From: Lysinibacillus sp. OF-1
GTDB taxonomy: Bacteria; Bacillota; Bacilli; Bacillales_A; Planococcaceae
Length of the DNA stretch: 64,000 nt
Assembly: GCF_028356935.1 (NCBI RefSeq)
Contig: NZ_CP102798.1
Span: forward strand, 4,402,001 to 4,466,000
Reading direction: 5' to 3'
Position 1 is the first letter of the stretch. The number at the start of each line of letters is the position of its first letter. The notes beneath the pieces are model-generated. The model did no database searches. It was not told where the DNA came from and worked only from the letters and a program-made list of their open reading frames with translations. Both the position numbers and the translations under genes were made by a program. Positions 24,122 to 32,856 of the stretch are shown here, in pieces.

Positions 24122-25540
24122 ATGAAAAAAGATAGGAAACGTAAGGTTTTATTAAGTATTGCACTGACAAGTTTAATGGCACTAAACGGAGTAACTAGTG
24201 TCTCTGCGGCTGTCACTGCAAATGAAGAACAGCTCAATATTGAACTTAATTCAACAGTCAAACAGGTTAGGTCTTCTAATGAAACGTTATTAGATTGGAA
24301 AAAATGGGTAAACGATCATGCCTATAGCCTGTCCTCCATTCAACCTGAAACATTTAATGGACAAAAAATTCCATCTAGTGAATTTGAGGATTTAGAGATG
24401 CTAAAGCCATTATTACATGATAAGCGCATTGTCTTTTTAGGAGAGAGCTCTCATGGTGTTGCACAATTTAATCTAGCTAAAACACGTTTAATACAATTTT
24501 TACATCAAGAAATGGGCTATAATGTTCTCGCTTTTGAAAGTGGCATGGGAAATGTGATGAACGCCCAAGGAAAAATTGACAAACAAGCGGCTCTACAAAC
24601 AATGAAGGATGGTATTTTCGGTGTATGGTGGACAAAAGAAACCCTTCCTCTGTTTGAATACGCCAAAACAACTTATACAACAAAGCAACCCCTTGTTCTC
24701 ACGGGCTTTGATATTCAACAACAAGGGGCATTCACGAATGGAGATTGGCTGCACAATCCTCAATTAGCTCAACAATTCAGTGAAGCAGAGAAACAACTCG
24801 CTGAATGGAGCTCAGGAAAAGATTTAAAGGGCTATCAAAAAGAAAAGGCAACAATTATCAATGTGTATAAACAAGTAAAGGCACAAGTACAGTTAAAAGA
24901 AAAAGAGTTGCAAGCAGCATATCCAAATGAACCCCACATTGTAAAACTGATGGAGCGTACTTTAGCAGATCGTATTCGTTTAGCAAATGAATATGTTGAA
25001 CTAACTATTCAGGCCAATATTGACCTTGAACAAAATAATATAGAGTCATTTTTACAAACAATGGAATGGCGAGATCAGGCAATGGGTGAAAACTTACTTT
25101 GGTTAGCTGAAAAGGTTTATCCAACAGAAAAGTTTATCGTGTGGGCACATAATGACCATATTCGTAAAGCACAATCGGATGTAATGGGTTCCCCTTATCC
25201 AGTCAAATTAATGGGCGAACGTTTACCAGACATCTACAAGAAATATAGCTATGTACTAGGCCTATACATGGGAAGTGGCGAGACAGCAAATAATATGGGT
25301 GAACCGATGGCTGTATTACCACCTATCAAGGGATCTATTGAGGATATTCTGTCTACAAAAAATAAACCATATACATTCATCGATATGCGCAATCGTCAAA
25401 ATGAGCGAGGCAACTCATGGATGTTTGAGCCTCGCATAGGCTATAGCTGGGGCGTTATGCAGGAAAGCTTTGTTCCACGCGATCAATACGATGGTATTCT
25501 CTTGATCGATAAAGTAAGTAAACCCCATTATGTAAAATAA
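24122..25540 (+). CDS. Erythromycin-esterase-family secreted protein
   Basis: 472 residues. A Sec signal peptide ends around SVSAAVTA (residues 26-33) with no lipobox Cys, so it is probably secreted or wall-associated. The Ere fold is marked by VFLGESSHGVAQF (Glu108, His111), LAFESGMGN near residue 137, LTGFDIQ near 193 and VWAHNDHIRK (His343, His346). Relatives include macrolide esterases and succinoglycan-type esterases; the substrate is unproven. It is monocistronic. It is a paralogue of the lipoprotein at 6606, and its promoter carries the same repeat as that operon's promoter, so both may answer to the same signal. Confidence 0.82.
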   Translation: MKKDRKRKVLLSIALTSLMALNGVTSVSAAVTANEEQLNIELNSTVKQVRSSNETLLDWKKWVNDHAYSLSSIQPETFNGQKIPSSEFEDLEMLKPLLHDKRIVFLGESSHGVAQFNLAKTRLIQFLHQEMGYNVLAFESGMGNVMNAQGKIDKQAALQTMKDGIFGVWWTKETLPLFEYAKTTYTTKQPLVLTGFDIQQQGAFTNGDWLHNPQLAQQFSEAEKQLAEWSSGKDLKGYQKEKATIINVYKQVKAQVQLKEKELQAAYPNEPHIVKLMERTLADRIRLANEYVELTIQANIDLEQNNIESFLQTMEWRDQAMGENLLWLAEKVYPTEKFIVWAHNDHIRKAQSDVMGSPYPVKLMGERLPDIYKKYSYVLGLYMGSGETANNMGEPMAVLPPIKGSIEDILSTKNKPYTFIDMRNRQNERGNSWMFEPRIGYSWGVMQESFVPRDQYDGILLIDKVSKPHYVK

Positions 25541-25555
25541 CCTCTCTTATAAAAT

Positions 25556-25586
25556 AATCGCAAACTAGATTCCCTAGTTTGCGATT
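25556..25586. terminator. Bidirectional terminator
   Basis: AATCGCAAACTA / TAGTTTGCGATT perfect 12-base stem between the esterase gene and the convergent DUF4272 gene. Confidence 0.78.
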
Positions 25587-25589
25587 ACT

Positions 25590-26765
25590 TTATGTATCCA
25601 TGGATATCGTATCCCATTCCTCGTCTTGATACCCAATCATCCAAAATAAGCCTCTACGCCTTTCCATCACAACACTTTCATTTAACGCTAAAGGAGCTGT
25701 CTGTCCATTAATTCGACTATCTACACAAGCCCAATGCAATCTATAAATTTTATCAGCCTCGTCTAAAATTTCTTCCTTACTGCGCATAATTGTTTGTTGG
25801 TAAAACTGTTCAAACGTTTCGCAGCTTGAAACAGCTTGAATCGCATATTCACAATCACAAACATCTTCCGGAAAATCTAACTCTTCCACCATACCTAATG
25901 CCCAAATGAGTGTCCAATAGGCTTCATATTGCCATGAAATATTGACAGCCTCTTGCGTACTAGGATGCTGCGCCCCCAGAAAGAGCCTTTCTTGCTCCGT
26001 TAAGAATGGTTGTACTTTATATTTATGTAGCATATCGGTAAAGAATTCCCTAGACCCTTCAATATCGCCATTTTGTGCTACGTCACAGGCGAATTGAATA
26101 ACAATCAATAGGGCAACTGCTCTTCTTGCGATATCCTCTTGACTTTTAAAGTGGAGATTTTCTAATGGTGATAGCTGAGGAAGAGAAGCAGCGTAAGGAA
26201 TCTCTCGTTCTGTTAAAAAAGCGATCGTTTTATTTTTTCGCACTTCTCCCTGTGCTGATGCTACCTCATGCGTATTTATTTTTCTTGTACAAGCATGGGG
26301 TCTAAAGTCAGATGGACCTGATTCCCCGTTAGGATAAACAATCACGCTACCGTTTTGATCCAGCAAAGTACCGTCTGGTAGAAAACCAATACCGCCTATC
26401 CTTGTTAGTAGTCTTGTAAATAGCTGCATATGCTCGTCTGTCATAGCCCTATCCATCTCGATTGCAATGACTGTATTGAGCACAGCTATTTGAATCATTA
26501 CTCGTTCTTTTAGCTGTTCATCTTTAAAGGGAATAGTATCGTAATAGCCCATCATCCCAGGGATATTTTTTGCAAAATAATCAGGGTTCATATCTTCAGT
26601 TAAAATGTTCATCGAGCATCTACATTTTTTAAAAAGCCCTTTAGATTTCAATAAATATCCGCTATCTTGTTTTTCAATAGCAAAGCCTTTGGCAAATACG
26701 TCGGCTATTTTAGCATGCATATCATCTAGATCATTTTTGGAAGCAAATATCGTAAAATGATTCAA
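25590..26765 (-). CDS. DUF4272 domain protein
   Basis: 391 residues, cytoplasmic. The C-terminal half (about 200-391) has the DUF4272 pattern SQEDIARRAVALLIVIQFA ... LTEQERLFLGAQ ... WQYEAYWTLIWALGMVEELDFP. The N-terminal part (1-180) is less conserved and contains a possible DNLDP-like strand set. The start is a TTG with AAAGGAGAG lying in the 3' end of the upstream gene, which stops only one base earlier. DUF4272 proteins often neighbour SMI1/KNR4 (SUKH) proteins, as here. Function is unknown; an immunity-type role is possible. Confidence 0.75.
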   Translation of the reverse strand: MNHFTIFASKNDLDDMHAKIADVFAKGFAIEKQDSGYLLKSKGLFKKCRCSMNILTEDMNPDYFAKNIPGMMGYYDTIPFKDEQLKERVMIQIAVLNTVIAIEMDRAMTDEHMQLFTRLLTRIGGIGFLPDGTLLDQNGSVIVYPNGESGPSDFRPHACTRKINTHEVASAQGEVRKNKTIAFLTEREIPYAASLPQLSPLENLHFKSQEDIARRAVALLIVIQFACDVAQNGDIEGSREFFTDMLHKYKVQPFLTEQERLFLGAQHPSTQEAVNISWQYEAYWTLIWALGMVEELDFPEDVCDCEYAIQAVSSCETFEQFYQQTIMRSKEEILDEADKIYRLHWACVDSRINGQTAPLALNESVVMERRRGLFWMIGYQDEEWDTISMDT

Positions 26766-26766
26766 A

Positions 26767-28068
26767 CTACTCTCTCCTTTGTAACATATAGCATTTCAGT
26801 ATCCAATTTTCCAAACCATTCAGTACTTGGCTAAATAATTGTTTATTTTTTCGTAATACCTCATGTTCCATCCAATAAGCCAGCAAAGAGCGCCATTCTT
26901 CCTCATTTATCATTGTTGTTGGTGTGATTCCCTGCTGCATCATATAGCAAACAGCTCGGATAGCTGTCAGTCTCTCTACTTCACTACCATCTAACCACTC
27001 AAATAGTGTCCCTGCACTTGGCTGTGATACTGCTAAAAGCGAGTCCCAGCCATCGATCGGAAATGCAACATAGGGCTTCATCCATGTAATAATGTTTGGG
27101 TGCTGGAAATGGCGTAATCGATGTAATGCCGTATAGGCATCCATGTTATCTTTTTCAATATCCTGTAGGATAAGGGCCAGCCCTTCGTCTACTGGTAAAC
27201 AATGCGCCGTTAAATAATCACGTAGCCAGGCTGGAAGTTCAGCATTCCCTTGCCAAAGTTCCTTTACCCATCTTTCAGCCTCGTCAGCACACACCGTTAC
27301 TAGAACTTCACCCCAAGCTTTTTGTTGTGCTGGAGTCTGTGCTTGTTCAACTCTTTGTTGAAGTGCCTCATATATCCTTACCTTATCAAATTGCCAAAAA
27401 GCCTCTTGAATGCTTGTTTCTCTTACGCCATGCATGGAAACATAATGAAGTAAAGATTCTAAGCTTGATTTAGCCTGCTGTAAATTAGAGCTTAAATATT
27501 GTTCCAGCCACGTTAACCATATTTGTGACCTAGTCAGATTAACATCCAATCCCTCCCCACTACAAAATTGTTGATGCTGTCCACAGTCTACACTAATACA
27601 GCCTAGCGTGGTCGCAATGTCGACATACGCAGGAAAGCTTAAGGCAAGCAAATTAAATTCATCTTCTTCATGACTCCAATACCAAATCGATTCGTCCTCA
27701 AGCTTGAGGAGAAGGGCATCTCCGTTACCTGCCGTAAAAAATTGTAAGTATTGCTGTTCATGCAATTCATCATCCCCTCCAAAATAGGGGAAATCCAAAT
27801 CATTTAAGCTCCAGCCAAAATCTCCAGAAGGCTTATCCAGCAATTCTGTAGGCAAGATAGCTTCGTCAGGGAGAGACCAATAAATAGTTACTTGCTGCGA
27901 GCAATTTAGTAAGAGATGACGGAACTCATTAGGGATTTGTACGCCAAGTCGTGCCTCTACCTGCTGTAAATCATGTTCAGTAGCGACTGCTCGTATTTCA
28001 ATCGGATGTACATAAGCTCCTTGCCACTTCAATCGCTTTATTAAATGTTGCCAACGCTCAATCCACAT
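26767..28068 (-). CDS. SMI1/KNR4 (SUKH) family protein with long C-terminal extension
   Basis: 433 residues. Residues about 25-155 form a SUKH domain (ATEHDLQQVEARLGVQIPNEFRHLLL ... GDALLLKLEDESIWYWSHEEDEF). The remaining about 270 residues are helical and HEAT-like, with no recognised motif. Bacterial SUKH proteins are typically immunity proteins against polymorphic nuclease toxins. No toxin gene lies nearby, so this may be an orphan immunity or housekeeping member. It is coupled to the DUF4272 gene. Confidence 0.75.
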   Translation of the reverse strand: MWIERWQHLIKRLKWQGAYVHPIEIRAVATEHDLQQVEARLGVQIPNEFRHLLLNCSQQVTIYWSLPDEAILPTELLDKPSGDFGWSLNDLDFPYFGGDDELHEQQYLQFFTAGNGDALLLKLEDESIWYWSHEEDEFNLLALSFPAYVDIATTLGCISVDCGQHQQFCSGEGLDVNLTRSQIWLTWLEQYLSSNLQQAKSSLESLLHYVSMHGVRETSIQEAFWQFDKVRIYEALQQRVEQAQTPAQQKAWGEVLVTVCADEAERWVKELWQGNAELPAWLRDYLTAHCLPVDEGLALILQDIEKDNMDAYTALHRLRHFQHPNIITWMKPYVAFPIDGWDSLLAVSQPSAGTLFEWLDGSEVERLTAIRAVCYMMQQGITPTTMINEEEWRSLLAYWMEHEVLRKNKQLFSQVLNGLENWILKCYMLQRRE

Positions 28069-28252
28069 TGCAGCTCACCTCCACATAGGCTAAAATGATT
28101 TCTTTCGTCTTATTTTTATCGTCAGAAAATCATCTACTGATTAGGTTCATTTCCAACACAATAAAAAATGCTATTATTTTACTGATATATAAGCCTTCAA
28201 ATATGCTAAATTACTTAACTCTATACGGTCTTTTTTAGTAAGTAACAGTGAA

Positions 28253-29083
28253 TTATTTGACTTTCTTTACTTCCATCATAATTTTTGTCACATACTCTTC
28301 TTCTCGATTTTTTATAACAGCATCATAAACGTATTCCTCATAAACGTATTGACCAAGCTCATAGCCTTTTTCATGCATGACATTAAATAAACGTGTATAG
28401 GTCTCTCCAAGCTTCGCAGAGGGCCCAACATGATAACCAATAACGAATTCCCCCTCTATTGCTTTAAAGTAAGGATGACCTTCTCTTGGATTAGGCTGCT
28501 CAATATATAAATAGCTGTAATTATCGTAATTGCCAGCTAATACTTGTTCTCTCCTCGTAATCCCTCCGATTGGATAACCTGTATCTAATTGAGAGCGATC
28601 TAATTCCTCGATAAAATCCGATACAGCCTTCACAAACTGCTCTTCAGTAGAATCTTCGATATTTTTACTTAGGTATAATGTATCTTCAGGAAAGTACTCA
28701 ATCGTGATGTCATCAAAATGTAGATGTAGAGCTTCCTCAGTCGTTTTGATTTTGACATCAATAATATTTTCAATCATTTCGAGCTCTCGACGTTTCTTCG
28801 CAACAATTTCTTTTTGTTGATGCATCAATTCTAAAAAATTCTCTGGTGATTTCTCTGCCATATACTGCTGAATATCCTTCAAGGACATTCCAACTGCTTT
28901 TAATAACTCAATAACACTAAAAAAATCATATTGAGCAAGTGAATAATACCGATAATCTTTACTATCCTTCATGATGGGAGATAATAATCCAATTTGATCG
29001 TAATAAATGAGTGTTTGCTTATTAACCTTACAAATTTTAGCAAATTCCCCAGTTGTAAAATATTTTACATTTTTATTAAGCAT
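28253..29083 (-). CDS. MerR-family multidrug-sensing regulator (BltR/BmrR-like)
   Basis: 276 residues. The MerR helix-turn-helix is at 9-78 (YFTTGEFAKICKVNKQTLIYYDQIGLL), followed by a dimerisation coiled coil at about 85-120 and a GyrI-like effector domain at about 125-276. BmrR and BltR of Bacillus subtilis share this layout and activate efflux genes on binding lipophilic cations. It is divergent from a BltD-like acetyltransferase and a MATE exporter; the shared 86-base gap contains a MerR-type promoter with a 19-base spacer. It probably activates that operon. Confidence 0.87.
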   Translation of the reverse strand: MLNKNVKYFTTGEFAKICKVNKQTLIYYDQIGLLSPIMKDSKDYRYYSLAQYDFFSVIELLKAVGMSLKDIQQYMAEKSPENFLELMHQQKEIVAKKRRELEMIENIIDVKIKTTEEALHLHFDDITIEYFPEDTLYLSKNIEDSTEEQFVKAVSDFIEELDRSQLDTGYPIGGITRREQVLAGNYDNYSYLYIEQPNPREGHPYFKAIEGEFVIGYHVGPSAKLGETYTRLFNVMHEKGYELGQYVYEEYVYDAVIKNREEEYVTKIMMEVKKVK

Positions 29084-29100
29084 TTTTTGAGCTTCCTCCC

Positions 29101-29131
29101 TTGACTATATAGTAACTATATACTTTAAATT
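29101..29131 (+). promoter_or_regulatory. MerR-type promoter with palindromic operator in the spacer
   Basis: A -35 TTGACT at 29101-29106 and a -10 TAAATT at 29126-29131 are separated by 19 bases, the overlong spacing that MerR activators correct. TATATAGT/ACTATATA (29106-29122) is a perfect palindrome with a single central A lying in the spacer. It drives the acetyltransferase/MATE operon. Confidence 0.78.
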
Positions 29132-29169
29132 GTACCTATTCACAATAAAAATAGAAAGGTTTTGACATT

Positions 29170-29637
29170 ATGTTCACGGAGATTCGTGACATTACAGCTT
29201 TCAACAAGAAAGAAATTTTAGCTTTACGCATCGCAGACAATCAGCAACATTTTATTGAAACGACAGACCAATGCTTAACAGAGGCAGAAATGGATCGACG
29301 CTTTACTCCTTTAGGTCTGTATAAAGATAACACCGTTATAGGCTTCGCTATGTATGGATTATTCCCTCATGAAGATTACAGTCAACGCGTTTGGCTCGAT
29401 CGCTATCTAATTGATGAACAATACCAAGGGCAAGGTTTAGGTAAACATTTTTTACAGCAACTTATTCATTACTTAACAGTAAAGTTCAACTGTTCACAAA
29501 TATATTTAAGTGTTTATGACAATAACGCAGTAGCTATTCAGCTGTATAAACGATTTGGTTTTATATTTAATGGTGAACTAGATGACAAAGGGGAAAAAGT
29601 AATGGTGTTGGAGGTGCATGGACATGACAACCATTAA
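29170..29637 (+). CDS. bltD: Spermine/spermidine-type N-acetyltransferase (BltD-like)
   Basis: 155 residues with the GNAT acetyl-CoA loop QGQGLGKHF near residues 87-95. Blocks such as GFAMYGLFPHEDY, RVWLDRYLIDEQYQGQGLGK and YKRFGFIFNGELDDKGEKVMV closely follow my memory of Bacillus subtilis BltD, which acetylates spermine and spermidine. In B. subtilis bltD follows the drug pump gene blt under BltR; here it precedes a MATE pump. It is the first gene of the operon, and its 3' end overlaps the next start. Confidence 0.83.
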   Translation: MFTEIRDITAFNKKEILALRIADNQQHFIETTDQCLTEAEMDRRFTPLGLYKDNTVIGFAMYGLFPHEDYSQRVWLDRYLIDEQYQGQGLGKHFLQQLIHYLTVKFNCSQIYLSVYDNNAVAIQLYKRFGFIFNGELDDKGEKVMVLEVHGHDNH

Positions 29638-30967
29638 TCCTATTGAAACAAGACCACTGAAACCATTATTTCTTTCATACTTATTCCCCGCAATGATCGG
29701 TATGCTTTTGATGTCCGTCAATATTTTGGTAGATGGTATTTTCGTTAGTCATGGCGTGGGTCCTACAGCGTTAGCTGGGGTTAATATAGCCGTTCCCATT
29801 TTCTCTATTTTACTTTCAATTTCTCTATGGATTGGTATGGGAGGAGCTACGCTTTTCTCAATTTCTCTTGGGGAGGGCAATAGGCAACGAGCTCATCAGC
29901 TCTTTACATTAGCGTTTATAATGATGTTACTAGTCGTGCTAACGATTATCGGATTCCTTGCGTTCAATTTAAAAGATATTTCTTATATATTTGGGGCAAG
30001 CGATGATACGTATCCCTATGTACAGGAATACTTACATGTTATTTTACTGTTTGGCGTGTTTTACACACTAGAAAATCTACTAAGTATTTTCATTCGAAAT
30101 GATGGTAACCCAAAGCTTGCTATGCTGGGCTTAATTACAACATCAGTATTGAATATACTCTTAAATTATATCTTTATCTTCGTACTAGATTATGGTGTGA
30201 CTGGCTGTGCCTTAGCAACAGCAATCGCCACTATTATAGGTACGTCTGTACTTTGTCTTCATTTTTTCCGTCCACAATCTGAGTTAAAGTTTGTCTCTTC
30301 ATTTTTTAATCTATCAGATCTCAGAAAAATATTTGCTATTGGACTACCTAGCTTTATCGTTGAAGCTTCCGTAGCAGTTATCGTTATTTTGTATAATGTT
30401 ACCTTCTTGCACTACTTAGGGGCAAATGGCGTAACAGCCTATGCAATGGTCAACTATATCCATACTGTATTGTTAACGATTTTCCTTGGCATCGGTATGG
30501 CACTACAACCATTAGTGAGCTATCACCATGGGGCGAGATTACTAGAACGATTAACAGCATTATTAAAAATAGGGCTAGCTACTGCATTTATTTTAGGGTT
30601 AACGACGGCACTTATCGCAATGCTTTTCCCTTCTCAATTAATGGCATTATTTGGAGATAGCTCCTTTGAAATTCGTAGTTTGGCAGCACAGGGCTTTGTT
30701 CACTTTGCCATTGGCTATGTATTTTTAGGAATCAATATGGTGTTCGCAGAATTTTTTCAATCCATTGAAAAAATTCGTATTGCCACAACCATTATGTTAC
30801 TACGCAGTATTATTTTATTTATCCCTACCCTCATCGTACTACCCAAACTACTTGGCTCTCAGGCCATTTGGTGGACCTTCCCGGTAGCAGAGGGCATTAC
30901 AGCATTGCTCATTTACTTGTATATTAAAAAAAATCCAAGAACCATTTCCTCTCTAAAAAATGCTTAA
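29624..30967 (+). CDS. MATE-family multidrug efflux transporter
   Basis: About 447 residues with 12 helices in two repeats (LFLSYLFPAMIGMLLMSVNILVDGIFVSHGVGPTALAGVNIAVP in three blocks), the typical MATE opening. The start at 29624 is chosen because GGAGGTG lies at correct distance; the ATG six bases earlier is too close. It overlaps the acetyltransferase gene by 14 bases. MATE pumps exchange H+ or Na+ for cationic drugs. Its position downstream of a BltR-like activator and BltD-like enzyme suggests it replaces the MFS pump Blt of B. subtilis. Confidence 0.85.
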   Translation: MTTINPIETRPLKPLFLSYLFPAMIGMLLMSVNILVDGIFVSHGVGPTALAGVNIAVPIFSILLSISLWIGMGGATLFSISLGEGNRQRAHQLFTLAFIMMLLVVLTIIGFLAFNLKDISYIFGASDDTYPYVQEYLHVILLFGVFYTLENLLSIFIRNDGNPKLAMLGLITTSVLNILLNYIFIFVLDYGVTGCALATAIATIIGTSVLCLHFFRPQSELKFVSSFFNLSDLRKIFAIGLPSFIVEASVAVIVILYNVTFLHYLGANGVTAYAMVNYIHTVLLTIFLGIGMALQPLVSYHHGARLLERLTALLKIGLATAFILGLTTALIAMLFPSQLMALFGDSSFEIRSLAAQGFVHFAIGYVFLGINMVFAEFFQSIEKIRIATTIMLLRSIILFIPTLIVLPKLLGSQAIWWTFPVAEGITALLIYLYIKKNPRTISSLKNA

Positions 30968-30970
30968 ATA

Positions 30971-30999
30971 GAAAGGGGCCTCATCATGGCCCCTTTCTT
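30971..30999. terminator. Strong bidirectional terminator
   Basis: GAAAGGGGCC / GGCCCCTTTC with a 7-base loop, directly after the MATE gene and touching the stop of the convergent GNAT remnant. Confidence 0.82.
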
Positions 31000-31297
31000 A
31001 CTTTTTATTCAAATATTCATCACGCAACATACTCATAATAATCCCATCCGAAAATGCATTGTTCATAAACAAAGCCTGTCTTAAAATAACTTCTGTATTT
31101 GAAACCGAACAAATAGCAAAATCATAGCGCGAGGCATCTTCTTTAAAACGTTGAATCGCCTCTTTAATGTGTTCTTTTGTAAATATGTTACGCGTTCCTG
31201 TCATATACATGATTTCTTCATTTTGAAAGCACCTTGCAATACGATCGATATCATCCTCACGAATGGCTCTTAAATAGACTCTTTGACCTTTTATCAT
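30998..31297 (-). pseudogene. GNAT acetyltransferase with internal in-frame deletion
   Basis: The 99-codon frame starts at the ATG at 31297 (GAGGAG upstream). Residues 1-72 match the N-terminus of a RimJ/RimL-type GNAT (MIKGQRVYLRAIREDDIDRI ...). The last about 28 residues match its C-terminus (ILRQALFMNNAFSDGIIMSML). The intervening about 70 residues, including the acetyl-CoA-binding loop, are missing, and the two ends are joined in frame at SNTEV|ILRQ. The product should be inactive. A longer upstream extension of the frame overlaps the AI-2E gene end and its terminator and is not credible. Confidence 0.72.
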
Positions 31298-31322
31298 GAT
31301 AGACTCCTCTTTCACATGAAAT

Positions 31323-31353
31323 AAGGAACCATCTTGTACGTAGATGATTCCTT
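31323..31353 (-). terminator. Terminator of the AI-2E gene
   Basis: On the minus strand AAGGAATCATC pairs with GATGGTTCCTT (one wobble), followed by TTATTT, 18 bases after the stop. Confidence 0.65.
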
Positions 31354-31370
31354 TGTCAAAACTATTCCAT

Positions 31371-32414
31371 TTACTTTTCATTGGGTATTGGTACCGATTT
31401 CTTTACAGGCTCTTCCGAGGAGGTTACACCTAGAATATCGAGCAGGAACATAAACAGCGGAATACCAATGATTAACCCCCATACACCAAGGAAATGCTCT
31501 GAGAAGAGGATGACCATAAACGTATAGAAAATCGGTAAATCTGTCTTTGCGGACATCAGCTTTGGATTTAAGAAATAAGCTTCAATGGCATGTAATACCA
31601 TGACAATGACTAAAATATAGACAATGTACATTAAGCCACCGATACTATATGCGATAATACTTAGTGGAATTAGTGAAATAATAACTCCTGCGACTGGCAC
31701 TAAACCTAAAATAAAGAGCATAATCCCAAGAGCAATCAGATGTGGAAAGCCCATTATAGAAAGGGCAATCACTGATAACACACAGTTGACAGCAGCAATA
31801 ATAAATTGAGCCTCAATTACTTTACCAAATGAGCGGATGAAAATTCTTGAAAAATAATGAAGTTCATCATAAAGTGGTCCAACTTTACTATCCTTAAACT
31901 TGGCTGTAAACTCAATAATGCGTTTCTTTTCCAACAAGATGAACAAGCTCAATATTAGAGAAATCAAAATTTGCATAATGATTTTACCAATATTCGTAAT
32001 ATTTTTAAGAGTTAAATCCACACCCTGCTCTAAATATTTTCCAAGTTCGATTTTCTCAAAAGTTGGCGCTAAATATCTGGCAATCTCATTGTCATCTGGA
32101 TCGAGATTAAAGCTGGCAATAAGATCGAAAAGCTGGGTAATTTGCTGGGTTACAATCGGCAAATACTTGTAAATTACCGCAACAATACCTGCGACAAGTA
32201 AAAGGTACAATGTTACTGTAACAGCCTTTTCATTCATCGGTGTATATTTTCTTATGCTTTTCGTTGTCTTCGTAGTAAGCTGATTCATCAAATAGGTAAT
32301 AATAAACGTCAGCAAAATTAAGTTGATCATACTACGCATTAAATACAATGCAACTGCAATCCCAACTAGAAGAATAATACGTTTAAATCCATTACTCCGA
32401 AAGAAATTACTCAT
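31371..32414 (-). CDS. AI-2E family (TqsA/YtvI-like) membrane protein
   Basis: 347 residues with about eight helices. The C-terminal half has the family motif PHLIALGIMLFILGLVPVAGVIISLIPL and NPKLMSAKTDLPIFYTFMVILFSEHFLG. AI-2E proteins are membrane exporters. TqsA affects AI-2 release in E. coli, and other members act as Na+/H+ antiporters, so the substrate here is open. GAAGGAGTG precedes the ATG. It is monocistronic, with a terminator downstream. Confidence 0.8.
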   Translation of the reverse strand: MSNFFRSNGFKRIILLVGIAVALYLMRSMINLILLTFIITYLMNQLTTKTTKSIRKYTPMNEKAVTVTLYLLLVAGIVAVIYKYLPIVTQQITQLFDLIASFNLDPDDNEIARYLAPTFEKIELGKYLEQGVDLTLKNITNIGKIIMQILISLILSLFILLEKKRIIEFTAKFKDSKVGPLYDELHYFSRIFIRSFGKVIEAQFIIAAVNCVLSVIALSIMGFPHLIALGIMLFILGLVPVAGVIISLIPLSIIAYSIGGLMYIVYILVIVMVLHAIEAYFLNPKLMSAKTDLPIFYTFMVILFSEHFLGVWGLIIGIPLFMFLLDILGVTSSEEPVKKSVPIPNEK

Positions 32415-32856
32415 TTATTCACTCCTTCTACAAAACGGCCTCGCTGCCTCTGCTACCTAGGGCTACACTATCAACTAAACATAAGCAGTATAAAATTGAT
32501 TTACAACAATACGCATCATTCTTATGTAAAAATTTCCCTCTCATTTAATGAGTATAGCCATCTACCTTCAAAATAAGACGAAATTCATGTTTCTTTAGAA
32601 GTGTCTGTATAAAACCTTAGGCGTGGGTGAAGTGAATTGTATGTCTTGTCAAATTAAAAAATCAATACTTTTATCCTTTTTGAAAGCTTTATCAGCGTAT
32701 AAGCCTAAATTCTATGAATCTATTATAACCCTATAAAACCAGCATATCCAATTTGAAAGTTCTTTTATAATGGTATTTGCATAGAACTTTTATCAGATGG
32801 TACATTATGCTATTTTGATTACAGAAACAAATTAAAAATAGACAAGGACTGATTCT
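32415..32856. other. 442-base A+T-rich intergenic region
   Basis: This gap lies between the divergent AI-2E and Rid genes. I see no complete gene. A short minus-strand frame around 32560-32625 reads like a protein tail (KKHEFRLILKVDGYTH then stop) and may be a gene remnant. An inverted repeat AAAGTTCT / AGAACTTT lies near 32755-32790. Confidence 0.35.

Noticed and set aside
31298-31381. N-terminal extension of the GNAT remnant to 31381
   Set aside because: The extension covers the AI-2E terminator hairpin; GAGGAG supports the start at 31297 instead.
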